Shown: positions 49,235 to 57,290 of the stretch, one piece after another | Position numbering within the stretch: position 1 is the stretch's first letter | Layout: every line of letters starts with the position of its first letter | Assembly (NCBI GenBank): GCA_031550125.1 | Contig: JAVBOW010000023.1 | Span: 1 to 64,000 of the forward strand | Source of the DNA: JAVBOW01 sp031550125 | Lineage (GTDB): Bacteria > Bacteroidota > Bacteroidia > Bacteroidales > Rikenellaceae | DNA: 64,000 bases | Reading direction: 5' to 3' | The notes under the pieces: generated by a model | Databases searched by the model: none | What the model was told of the DNA's origin: nothing | The model's input: only the letters and a program-made list of their open reading frames with translations | Made by a program: the position numbers and the translations under genes

Positions 49235-50983
49235 ATGAGACCAAAAAACATCATATACGCAATTTTCGCGGCCGGCCTGCTTTTATGCTCGTGCGACCAG
49301 ATACGCCAGGAGTACACGGTAGAAGGAAAGCGACCTGTCGTCAGGGAAACCGACGCCTTCGTGGAAGGTTTCCTGCAGGTGGGCGTCCCGGTGGACGCCG
49401 ACGACGCGATATATCCGGCCGACAAACTGGTTATCCCCGTGGTTAACGGTTTCGGCAAGACCTACGAGTTCCGGTTCGTGGACGAATCGGCACAGACCGG
49501 TTTCTATGTAGAAGGACGGACCTGCACGCTCGAAAACCAGGCGAAGGCACAATACCTGCGTTTCGATATACACGGCACTCCCGCAGCGGACGGCGTCAAC
49601 TATGTCTATTTCGAAGTGTACGAGAACGGAGTGCAGCAGTTTTACAGGCAGAAGGCGCAAATATACGTATGGAACGCCCTGGCCGTGCGTCCGTCGCAGG
49701 AAGAGATACCGACAATAGAGAATCCTTTCGTTTTCGTCAAAGGCGACATCGACTGGCCTAACCCGGCCACCCTATTCTGGTATGAGGGCGAGACACTCTT
49801 GCCGTCCCAGGGAAAATACGCCTTTACTGTAGGCGGAGTAAACCACACCATGGCGGTAAACCTGCGCTACAACTCCATCTTCAATATAGAGAAAGCTCTT
49901 ACGCCAGATTTCACCAACTATCAGGCAGCCAACGGATCGGGAGTGATGAAATCTCAAGACATGCCAACGCTGCTGCTGCCCACGCCAGAGAATCTGGCCG
50001 AGCATCCCGACTGGTTCCGGCGCAAGGACGGCCTTGTGAGCGCCGAATGGAGCGAGGGCGACAGGTTGAAATTCGGCGTCGGCGTCAAACCGATACTTAT
50101 AGGCTACTACAATCCCGCCGCGCCGCTCATAGTGGCAGGAGCAAAAAACGCCTATCCGAGTTCGTCGCTTTCGTGGAATGTCAACGCCACCGGCGAGAAC
50201 CACCCTATGGGAACTTTCGTGGCCAAAGCAGGCAAATACCTCGTATGGGCCAAATTCAACAACAACGACCCTGCCTACGACGTGGTGCAATATCTGCCCG
50301 CGCACCCCGGCACTGGAGAGAAAGGATGGATACCCATAGAATTCACCGTGACGACCAAAATCCCGCCTGACGACGACGATGACGACGATGATGATGACGA
50401 CGACCAGGTAATACCGGCTCCCGCCAATCCTGCGGCCTTCGTCCTCGACCCGACGCGCGACAACGCCGATTGGATACCCTCCGTCGACAACCCCATCAAG
50501 ATATTGCGCGTGGAATTCCTCAAGCGTGAGGGCGGCTCGAGTCCCACAACTTCGCCGGAGGCGCATTACCTCTTCAGCCCTGGCCTGGCCGCTATGGAAC
50601 ACGCCAACTCCGTACGTATATATTTTGCTGTCCTTAAAACCGCGACCATAACGGGTACCATCTTCCAGTTGAGGCAGGACGGCGACTTCTCGGCCACTCC
50701 AGGGTTCAGGTCGGCGGACGTAGTATCGCTGTTCGGCGCAGGCTCCATCCTGCAGGGAGGCAAGAACAACAACCAGTATAACAAGTTCTCCGGTTCGTTC
50801 CAGGACGCCTCGCTGAATAACCTTTACAAGCTCGTCTACACCGATCCAAACCTCTCCAACGCATCGGTGTTGCTCAACAAAGTGCAGGGCGGCCGCGTAA
50901 CGCTATCCATCGACTGCGCCCGCGGCGATATGCCTTACGGAGTCATGTCGTGTCCCGTTACGGTATATTTCAAAGAAGAGTAA
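49235..50983 (+). CDS. PUL surface lipoprotein with 12-Asp linker and shared C-terminal domain
   Basis: A 582-residue lipoprotein (lipobox LLLCSC, Cys20) in the usual position of a surface glycan-binding protein after susCD. Residues about 25-370 are beta-rich and resemble DUF1735/BT_3987-type surface proteins at their start (IRQEYTVEGKRPVVRETDAF), but I do not recognise the family firmly. A run of 12 Asp (379-390) follows. Residues about 402-582 form a domain shared with the fimbrillin-like lipoprotein at 32169-33674 (DNADWIP, KILRVEFLKREGG, ADVVSLFGAGSILQGG). The acidic linker may bind calcium or act as a spacer. Glycan binding is inference from context. Confidence 0.7.
   Translation: MRPKNIIYAIFAAGLLLCSCDQIRQEYTVEGKRPVVRETDAFVEGFLQVGVPVDADDAIYPADKLVIPVVNGFGKTYEFRFVDESAQTGFYVEGRTCTLENQAKAQYLRFDIHGTPAADGVNYVYFEVYENGVQQFYRQKAQIYVWNALAVRPSQEEIPTIENPFVFVKGDIDWPNPATLFWYEGETLLPSQGKYAFTVGGVNHTMAVNLRYNSIFNIEKALTPDFTNYQAANGSGVMKSQDMPTLLLPTPENLAEHPDWFRRKDGLVSAEWSEGDRLKFGVGVKPILIGYYNPAAPLIVAGAKNAYPSSSLSWNVNATGENHPMGTFVAKAGKYLVWAKFNNNDPAYDVVQYLPAHPGTGEKGWIPIEFTVTTKIPPDDDDDDDDDDDDQVIPAPANPAAFVLDPTRDNADWIPSVDNPIKILRVEFLKREGGSSPTTSPEAHYLFSPGLAAMEHANSVRIYFAVLKTATITGTIFQLRQDGDFSATPGFRSADVVSLFGAGSILQGGKNNNQYNKFSGSFQDASLNNLYKLVYTDPNLSNASVLLNKVQGGRVTLSIDCARGDMPYGVMSCPVTVYFKEE
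50369..50404 (+). repeat. GAC/GAT run encoding 12 consecutive aspartates
   Basis: Twelve codons mixing GAC and GAT encode Asp379-390 of the surface lipoprotein, between its N-terminal region and shared C-terminal domain. Codon mixing argues for selection on the acidic run, not a pure triplet slippage tract. Confidence 0.9.
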
Positions 50984-50993
50984 ATTTGCATCC

Positions 50994-52976
50994 GTGAGAC
51001 TCCCGGTAAGAGCTATCCTCCTGTTTGCCGTATGGCGGTGCCTGTGCGCACCGCTGTACGGACAGACACGCACGATCCCGCGCGCCGAATACTACGGCAA
51101 AACGGCAGGATGCGTGGCAGGGCATATAGCCGGGTTTCTCAGCGGGTTCGAATTCGTCGGCGGCAAGAACCCCCAGATAGGGCTTCCCGACCAGTGGTTC
51201 TCCCTTTGCAGGGGACCTTACGGCGGCGGCCCCATGCACGGCAGCGCAGGCGAAAATTTCATAACCCCCGACGGACGCATATCGCTCGACGACGACTATC
51301 ACATAGATTTCTTCAACCAGCTCATATTCGACAAATGCGGCCCCGACCCGTCGTCGTACGATATAGCACGAATGTGGAAAGAATACCAGGTACGCGACTG
51401 GGGAGGCGGAGCCAAAGCCATGAGGCTTATGAACGGCGGCTATTTCCCTCCCTTCACAGGACTGCTGGAATACGGCAACACGCTGGGCTGGTGTACCGAA
51501 CCCTATATAGAGAACGAAACCATAGGGTGTACGTTCCCGGGCATGCCCTCGCGGGCGGCGGAAACGGCACGCAGATTCGCCTCGGTCACGGGCGATTTCG
51601 ATTCTGCCGAGTTGGGACGTTTCTACGCCACCGCCTATTCGCTGGCGTATTTCGAAAAAGAGGCATCCGAAGCCATACGTAAAGCTATGGTAACCATGCA
51701 TCCCGATTCCTGGGCGCGGCGTATGTGCGAGGCGGCTTTCGCGCTCCACGAAAAATATCCGGGCAACTGGCGTCGCGCGGCAAAGGAGCTGTATGGCATG
51801 CGCAGGAGTATTTTCCTGATGGACAATCCGCAGACGGCCTACGACGTCAACGCCGGGTTCACCGTCCTGGCAGTGCTTTACGGATGCAACGACTTTACGG
51901 CCACGGTACGCATAGCGTCGCTCATAGGCTACGACGGCGACTGCACGGCTGCCACTGCGGGAGGTCTGCTGGGCATAATACACGGCATAGACGCCTTGCC
52001 CAAAGAGGTCCACGAGGTGGTATGGCGGAAAGGGAAAGGCATTATATACAACAACAAAGCCCTGAAGCCTCATATTTCGCGCAACTATCCGGAAACGCAG
52101 ACCATCGAAAGCATCGTAAAGCTCTACCAGCGCAACGCCGAGCGCAGCATAGCGGCCAACGGCGGCAGGATAGAGAAAAACGTCCTTGTCATAGCAGACG
52201 ACGGCTTACCCGTCAGCCGAGGCATACGTATAGCCAATTCCGATTTCGAGCGGGAACGGGAAAATCTCACCTTCGACGTCGAAGGCGGCGCCAAAGCCTC
52301 GGCCGGAACGTCCATCCCAGCGCATAACGGCAAAAGCTGCGCCAGGGTAAGCGTATCGAAAGAGGGCGACCGCGGCAGGGCATACTTTCTGGTCACCGGT
52401 CTCCGGGCGGGAGAAGTCTACCGCCTGTCGGGCTACCTGTCCGCCTCTGGAGGATGCCGCGCCGGGCTTTTCGCCATGGATGCGGTGGCCGGAGAATCTG
52501 AGTCCGTATGTACGCGGGCTTACCGCAACGACAGCCTGTGGTACTACCGCACGCTATTGTTCACAGCCTCGTCGACGGAGGCCAGGGTAGGCTTACAGGG
52601 TTGTTACGACGATGCAAAAGGCAGTTGCGGTCTCGACGACCTGAGACTCGAAATGTGGCCGACCGAAGTCATCGCGAAATTCACCGGACAGAGTTTCGCC
52701 TCGCCCGGAGGAGTGGAAGTCGCCGTGGACGGCCAGGGGCATCACCTGCTGAGCGTGGGTTTCTGCAACACTTCTGGCCGCATGGTTACGGCAGATCTGT
52801 CGATAGACGGCGCAAAGGTTGGCCGCGTGGGGTTCTGGGCCACGGGACGATCGGACGGCTTCACCGGCGACAGGCTCGAGATCCCGGTCAAACTCGACGG
52901 ACAGACAAAAATAAGGTTATCCGGGTTCACCGGCCGGATAGCCGTTTCGGACATAGAACTGATCAAAGAAAAATAA
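50994..52976 (+). CDS. Exported ADP-ribosylglycohydrolase-fold protein
   Basis: A 660-residue protein with a signal peptide (1-24, LYGQ). Residues about 27-370 have the ADP-ribosylglycohydrolase (ARH/DraG) all-helical pattern. AGCVAGHIAGFLSGFEF replaces the usual GALLGDALG start, DDDYHIDF sits at the TDDTxM metal site, and GYDGDCTAATAGGLLGIIHG matches the DxDTxAAxxGAxxG metal motif. Residues about 390-660 form one or two carbohydrate-binding-like beta domains. The start is GTG at 50994, 10 bases after the upstream stop. Classical members remove ADP-ribose in the cytoplasm. Export and a PUL location suggest instead a glycosidic bond in the imported glycan, which is inference. Confidence 0.8.
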   Translation: MRLPVRAILLFAVWRCLCAPLYGQTRTIPRAEYYGKTAGCVAGHIAGFLSGFEFVGGKNPQIGLPDQWFSLCRGPYGGGPMHGSAGENFITPDGRISLDDDYHIDFFNQLIFDKCGPDPSSYDIARMWKEYQVRDWGGGAKAMRLMNGGYFPPFTGLLEYGNTLGWCTEPYIENETIGCTFPGMPSRAAETARRFASVTGDFDSAELGRFYATAYSLAYFEKEASEAIRKAMVTMHPDSWARRMCEAAFALHEKYPGNWRRAAKELYGMRRSIFLMDNPQTAYDVNAGFTVLAVLYGCNDFTATVRIASLIGYDGDCTAATAGGLLGIIHGIDALPKEVHEVVWRKGKGIIYNNKALKPHISRNYPETQTIESIVKLYQRNAERSIAANGGRIEKNVLVIADDGLPVSRGIRIANSDFERERENLTFDVEGGAKASAGTSIPAHNGKSCARVSVSKEGDRGRAYFLVTGLRAGEVYRLSGYLSASGGCRAGLFAMDAVAGESESVCTRAYRNDSLWYYRTLLFTASSTEARVGLQGCYDDAKGSCGLDDLRLEMWPTEVIAKFTGQSFASPGGVEVAVDGQGHHLLSVGFCNTSGRMVTADLSIDGAKVGRVGFWATGRSDGFTGDRLEIPVKLDGQTKIRLSGFTGRIAVSDIELIKEK

Positions 52977-52988
52977 CAATAAACGATT

Positions 52989-54989
52989 ATGACAAAAACG
53001 CGCTTTTTCCTGCTTGCAGCCGCCTTGGCCGGCATCATATCCGCGGCATCCGGAATGCCGTCCAAACTAAGGCCCAACCCATACAGCGAGTTGCCGCTCG
53101 GCTCCATAAAACCGCAGGGATGGCTCCGCGAGATGCTCGTGGCCCAAAAAAATGGAGCCACAGGCAAACTCGACGCGCTCTATCCCCTGGTAATGGGGCC
53201 GACCAACGGCTGGCTCGGCGGCGAAGGCGACCAGTGGGAGAGGGGACCGTACTGGATAGACGGCCTGCTGCCGCTGGGATATATCCTGGGCGACGAAGCG
53301 CTTATAGCCAAAGCCAAGCCGTGGATAGAGTGGGCCATAGCAAGCCAAAAGCCCGACGGTTATTTCGGTCCCGAAAAGGACTACGAAAACAATATTGTGG
53401 GCGTACAGCGCGACAACTGCGGCGACTGGTGGCCCAAAATGGTTATGCTTAAAGTACTCCAGCAATACTATTCGGCCACCGGCGACAGAAGGGTCGTCGA
53501 CCTTATGACCAGGTACTTCCGATACCAGCTCAACACGCTTCCATCGAAACCTTTAGACCACTGGACTTTCTGGGCGCGCTACAGGGGTGGCGACAACCTG
53601 ATGATGGTTTACTGGCTATACGGCGTAACGGGCGAAAAGTTCCTGCTCGACCTGGGCGACCTGATCTACTCGCAGACATTCCCGTTCGACAAGGTATTCA
53701 CGGAGAGCAACTGGTGGCATACCGGAAGCATGCACTGCGTCAACCTGGCCCAGGGCATGAAAGCACCCGCCGTCTACTATCAACGCACCGGCGACAAACG
53801 CCTCCTGGATGTATCTAAAAAAGCATTGCGCGACATAAACAACCATATAAGCGGCCCGCACGGGGCCATCATAGGCGACGAAGCCCTGCACGGGAACAAC
53901 CCCACGCAAGGCGCCGAACTTTGCACGGTAGTGGAAATGATGTTCTCGCTCGAAACCATGCTGCGCATAACGGGCGACATGGAGTACGCCTCCCAACTGG
54001 AGCGCCTGGCATTCAACGCACTGCCCACGCAAAGCAGCGACAACTACCAGACTCGGCAGTATTTTCAGCAGATAAACCAGGTGGAAATATCCCGCAGGGA
54101 TCGCAACTTCGACACCAACCACGGCGGCACCACCACCTGCTTCGGCCTGCTGACAGGTTATCCGTGCTGCACGTCCAACATGCACCAGGGATGGCCCAAA
54201 TTCACCCAAAACCTTTTCTACTCCACGCCCGACGGAGGTTTGGCCGCGCTTGTCTACGCCCCCTCTACGGTCAGCGCCACAGTGGGCAAAGGCACGGCCG
54301 TCAAGATACGCGAGACGACATCCTATCCTTTCGAGGAGAGCGTGAGGTTCGAATTCGAGATACAGGATGCGACCGTATTCCCATTCAGGCTCAGGATACC
54401 CGAGTGGTGCAGCTCGCCCGAGGCGAGGCTCAACGGCAAACCCCTGCCGATAAAAACGGAGAACGGCATAGCCTCCATCGACCGCAAATGGCAGGACGGC
54501 GATATCCTCACCCTTACCCTGCCCATGCAGGTACGCCTGTCTACCTGGTACGAGCGTTCGAGGAGCGTGGAGCGCGGCCCGCTGGTTTACGCCCTGCGCC
54601 TGAAGGAAAACTGGAAATGGAGCGAAAACGTACCCGAAAACGGTCGCTTCGGAAAAGGATTCTGGGAGGTAAGCACCGACTCGCAGTGGAACTATGCCCT
54701 GGTGGATGCCCCCGACGATAAACTCCAGGAGCAATACCGGGTCAAAACGCTGTCGCCGGCGTCGGCATATCCGTGGAGTCTGGCGGGAGCGCCCATACAG
54801 ATCACCGCCAAAGGCAGGCGCGTGCCGCAGTGGGGCCTGTATAACGGCTCGGCGGGTCCGTTGCCTTACAGCATAGCCCACTCGGTCTACAATCCCAGCC
54901 CCGAAGAGGATATAATACTTATCCCATATGGCTGTACCACACTGCGTATCACTGAATTTCCCATACTCGGACAATATTCCATAAAATAA
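52989..54989 (+). CDS. GH127/GH146-type beta-L-arabinofuranosidase-like protein
   Basis: A 666-residue exported protein (signal 1-20). It belongs to the DUF1680 superfamily: an alpha/alpha-barrel with RPNPYSELPLGSIKPQGWL at the start, DGLLPLGYILGD, NCGDWWPKMVMLKVLQQYY and a C-terminal beta domain. The zinc/nucleophile set of characterised GH127 enzymes, E-x-C plus a Cys-Cys pair, is visible as Glu310, Cys312 and Cys393-Cys394 in TGYPCCTSNMHQ. Cys394 or its partner would be the nucleophile. Known members cut beta-L-arabinofuranosyl or related furanosyl bonds; other activities occur in sister families. It starts 13 bases after the ARH-like stop. With sulfatases around it, a sulfated arabinose- or furanose-containing glycan is possible. 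Confidence 0.86.
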   Translation: MTKTRFFLLAAALAGIISAASGMPSKLRPNPYSELPLGSIKPQGWLREMLVAQKNGATGKLDALYPLVMGPTNGWLGGEGDQWERGPYWIDGLLPLGYILGDEALIAKAKPWIEWAIASQKPDGYFGPEKDYENNIVGVQRDNCGDWWPKMVMLKVLQQYYSATGDRRVVDLMTRYFRYQLNTLPSKPLDHWTFWARYRGGDNLMMVYWLYGVTGEKFLLDLGDLIYSQTFPFDKVFTESNWWHTGSMHCVNLAQGMKAPAVYYQRTGDKRLLDVSKKALRDINNHISGPHGAIIGDEALHGNNPTQGAELCTVVEMMFSLETMLRITGDMEYASQLERLAFNALPTQSSDNYQTRQYFQQINQVEISRRDRNFDTNHGGTTTCFGLLTGYPCCTSNMHQGWPKFTQNLFYSTPDGGLAALVYAPSTVSATVGKGTAVKIRETTSYPFEESVRFEFEIQDATVFPFRLRIPEWCSSPEARLNGKPLPIKTENGIASIDRKWQDGDILTLTLPMQVRLSTWYERSRSVERGPLVYALRLKENWKWSENVPENGRFGKGFWEVSTDSQWNYALVDAPDDKLQEQYRVKTLSPASAYPWSLAGAPIQITAKGRRVPQWGLYNGSAGPLPYSIAHSVYNPSPEEDIILIPYGCTTLRITEFPILGQYSIK

Positions 54990-54999
54990 ATCGAAGCAG

Positions 55000-56433
55000 A
55001 TGAAATACCGTAAAACCATAATGGCCGCCCTCGCTATGGGAGGGATACTGTCATGCACCAAGGCCGCTCCCGAAGGGAAAAAGCCCGGCGATAACGGAGG
55101 CGACAACGGTGGCGATAATAATTCCGGCCCGGTGGAACATCCCAACGTCATACTGATAATAACCGACCAGCAGTATGCAGACAAGTTGGGCTGCATGGGC
55201 GACCAGGGAGTATCTACGCCTGCCCTCGACCGCCTGGCCAACGCCGGTATCGCTTTCCGCAACGCCTACTGCGCCTTCCCGCTTTCGGTGCCTTCGCGTA
55301 CGTCCATGTTCACCGGGGTACAGCCTTCCACCATAGGCGTACGCGGCAACGCTCCGGGCAACGTCGATATGCGCGGCGTACAACCGCAACTTATGGGCAA
55401 GCTGTTCGGCAACGCAGGTTACGACACCTATTACGGGGGCAAGATCCACCTTCCTTACGACGACAACAACCAAAGCGCCTCGTTCTACGGTTTCAAAAAA
55501 ACCTACACCACCGAGAAACGAGCCAACCTGGGCGTTTCGGCTGCGGCGCTGCTCTCGTCGCTTGCCGACAGCAAAAAACCGTTCCTCATGGTGGTCTCAT
55601 TCATCAACCCGCACGATATCTGCGGATTCGACAAAACCAACCGTTCGAAACGCAGCGCGGTACTCAACCGCTTCCTCGATCAGGCCGCTTCTTACACCGA
55701 AGCCGAAAAAGAGAGGGTATTCCCGCCCCTGAGACCCAATTTCGAGGCGGCGGTGGACGTACCCGAACGCGCGGCGCGTTCGTTCCCCACTTTCACGATA
55801 GCGCAATGGCGCCTGCGCCGATGGGCCTACGACCGCCTGGTGGAAGAGGCCGATTCGGATATAAAACCGGTGGTGGACGTCATATTCGATAAAAACATGC
55901 TCGCCAACAGCGTAGTGATATTCCTCTCCGACCACGGCGATATGGACAGCGCCCACTCCATGGCGTTGAAAAGCTACCCCTTCAACGAGTGCCAGAACGT
56001 ACCCCTTATAATCGCGGGCAAAGGGGTGAAAAAAGGCGTCGACAGCTATAATTTCGTCCAGACCGGCATAGACCTTATCCCCACGCTGTGCGATTTCGCC
56101 AACATAACCGTCCCCAGGGGAATGCCAGGCGTATCGGCCAAACCGTTGGCTACGGGAGACAAAAACAATCTGTCGCGCCAGCACATATTCTGCGAAGGCC
56201 CCAACTGGTATCAGGTCATATATCAATGTCGATATAAATTCACCATATTCGAAGCGCCCGGAAACCCCGTAATGCTCTACGACCTCGTATCCGATCCACT
56301 GGAACTCAACGATTTGAAAAATAACGCAGAAAAAGCGCCAATACTCAACGCGGCCAACGCCGTCCTGCGCGCCGACCTGGCCGCCAGGGGCATAACCCTC
56401 AAACAAAGCGGAAGCTCGGAAGACGACGATTGA
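55000..56433 (+). CDS. Ser-type S1 sulfatase lipoprotein (fifth in the PUL)
   Basis: A 477-residue sulfatase with a lipobox-like GGILSC (Cys19) and a Gly/Asp/Asn linker (GDNGGDNGGDNNS), so it is probably surface- or membrane-anchored, unlike the four periplasmic enzymes. The catalytic domain begins NVILIITDQQYADKLGCMG. The formylglycine motif is S96-V-P-S-R100, and FLSDHGDMD gives a metal Asp-His pair in place of Asp-Asn, as in heparan/choline-type subgroups. GGKIHLPYDD provides the Lys-x-His. Anchoring suggests it may act at or near the cell surface. It ends the plus arm of the PUL, before a terminator. Confidence 0.9.
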   Translation: MKYRKTIMAALAMGGILSCTKAAPEGKKPGDNGGDNGGDNNSGPVEHPNVILIITDQQYADKLGCMGDQGVSTPALDRLANAGIAFRNAYCAFPLSVPSRTSMFTGVQPSTIGVRGNAPGNVDMRGVQPQLMGKLFGNAGYDTYYGGKIHLPYDDNNQSASFYGFKKTYTTEKRANLGVSAAALLSSLADSKKPFLMVVSFINPHDICGFDKTNRSKRSAVLNRFLDQAASYTEAEKERVFPPLRPNFEAAVDVPERAARSFPTFTIAQWRLRRWAYDRLVEEADSDIKPVVDVIFDKNMLANSVVIFLSDHGDMDSAHSMALKSYPFNECQNVPLIIAGKGVKKGVDSYNFVQTGIDLIPTLCDFANITVPRGMPGVSAKPLATGDKNNLSRQHIFCEGPNWYQVIYQCRYKFTIFEAPGNPVMLYDLVSDPLELNDLKNNAEKAPILNAANAVLRADLAARGITLKQSGSSEDDD

Positions 56434-56460
56434 TCGCTACGGTCCGACGCAGCAAAAAGT

Positions 56461-56496
56461 TGCCCGGCTGTAAAATATACAGCCGGGCATCTCTTT
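56461..56496 (+). terminator. Intrinsic terminator ending the plus arm of the PUL
   Basis: A perfect 12-base stem (56461-56472 with 56478-56489), loop AAAATA-like, followed by TCTCTTTTTT. Confidence 0.88.
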
Positions 56497-56602
56497 TTTA
56501 GAATAAACCCGGACAAGCCTTAAACCATGTCAGCGTTCATATATGCGATATATGCAGCCGTTATCAGTTGAGAGTGTCGGATAAAATCACTACAAATAGG
56601 GA

Positions 56603-56634
56603 TTGCAAAGAGAGAAAGAAGAGCCGTATATTTG
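56603..56634 (+). promoter_or_regulatory. Promoter of the hmuY-hmuR unit
   Basis: TTG at 56603-56605 and TATATTTG at 56627-56634 are separated by 21 bases. Transcription near 56641 leaves only about eight bases before ATG 56649. No Fur box was recognised. Confidence 0.6.
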
Positions 56635-56648
56635 CAGAAATTTTAATA

Positions 56649-57290
56649 ATGATGAAAAGACTGTTTGCTATACTTGCGGTTGTGACGGCTGTTGTCTCGG
56701 CGGCCTCGTGCGATAAGAACGATACCGATCCTATCGATAATCCCGCGGTGGGTAAATCCGATACGGTGGACGTAAACATACGCACCAACTCGAACTGGAG
56801 TACCTGGACATATTACTCTTTCGACAACGGCGTTGTAGCCGTCACCGCCGACGATAAATCGCTCGACAGCGATTGGGACATAGCCTTCCACCTCTTCAGC
56901 GTCAAAACCAACGGAGGTTCGTCGGGTAAGGGACTGGGCGGAGCGTTCCTTATAGACGGGGCCGAATCGCTGCAAAGCCAACTGCCCTCGCCAAACGGAC
57001 TGAGCTACGTCGAGGACACCCCTGCCGGCGTGACTACCAACTTCGGCCCAAGCATGATGCAATCGACGCAAATGACCGCAAGCGGTAATTCGGAACTCTC
57101 CAAATGGCTCACCGCCGTATTCGGACAGGGGCCGCCGCAACATACGTTCTCGCCCAAAGTATTCTTCGTACGCACCGCCGACGGACGTTTCGTAGCCATC
57201 CATTTCAAAGATTACACCAGAATAATGCCCGACAATCCCGCTACCGTCCTATATTATTACCCCGCATTTGAATTTATGTTCGTAGATTGA
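56649..57290 (+). CDS. hmuY: HmuY-family haem-binding lipoprotein
   Basis: A 213-residue lipoprotein (lipobox VSAASC). The HmuY fold is indicated by WSTWTYYSFDNGVV near the N-terminus, DSDWDIAFHLFSVKTNGGSSGKG, and the C-terminal FVRTADGRFVAIHFKDY and YYYPAFEFMF strands. HmuY proteins capture haem at the cell surface and hand it to the HmuR receptor. The next gene is a TonB-dependent receptor overlapping by four bases, supporting the assignment. The haem ligands differ among subgroups, so binding is inferred. The promoter just upstream supports the start at 56649, or ATG 56652. Confidence 0.85.
   Translation: MMKRLFAILAVVTAVVSAASCDKNDTDPIDNPAVGKSDTVDVNIRTNSNWSTWTYYSFDNGVVAVTADDKSLDSDWDIAFHLFSVKTNGGSSGKGLGGAFLIDGAESLQSQLPSPNGLSYVEDTPAGVTTNFGPSMMQSTQMTASGNSELSKWLTAVFGQGPPQHTFSPKVFFVRTADGRFVAIHFKDYTRIMPDNPATVLYYYPAFEFMFVD

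Noticed and set aside
50369..50404. Unstable triplet repeat or assembly error
   Set aside because: GAC and GAT codons are mixed and the frame continues into a conserved domain, so it looks like a real acidic linker.
53616..55262. 548-residue open frame antisense to the GH127-like gene
   Set aside because: It is a shadow of GC-rich coding sequence, with no domain or signal features. The same applies to long antisense frames at 11210-12208, 13514-14551, 39549-40883 and 50970-52073.
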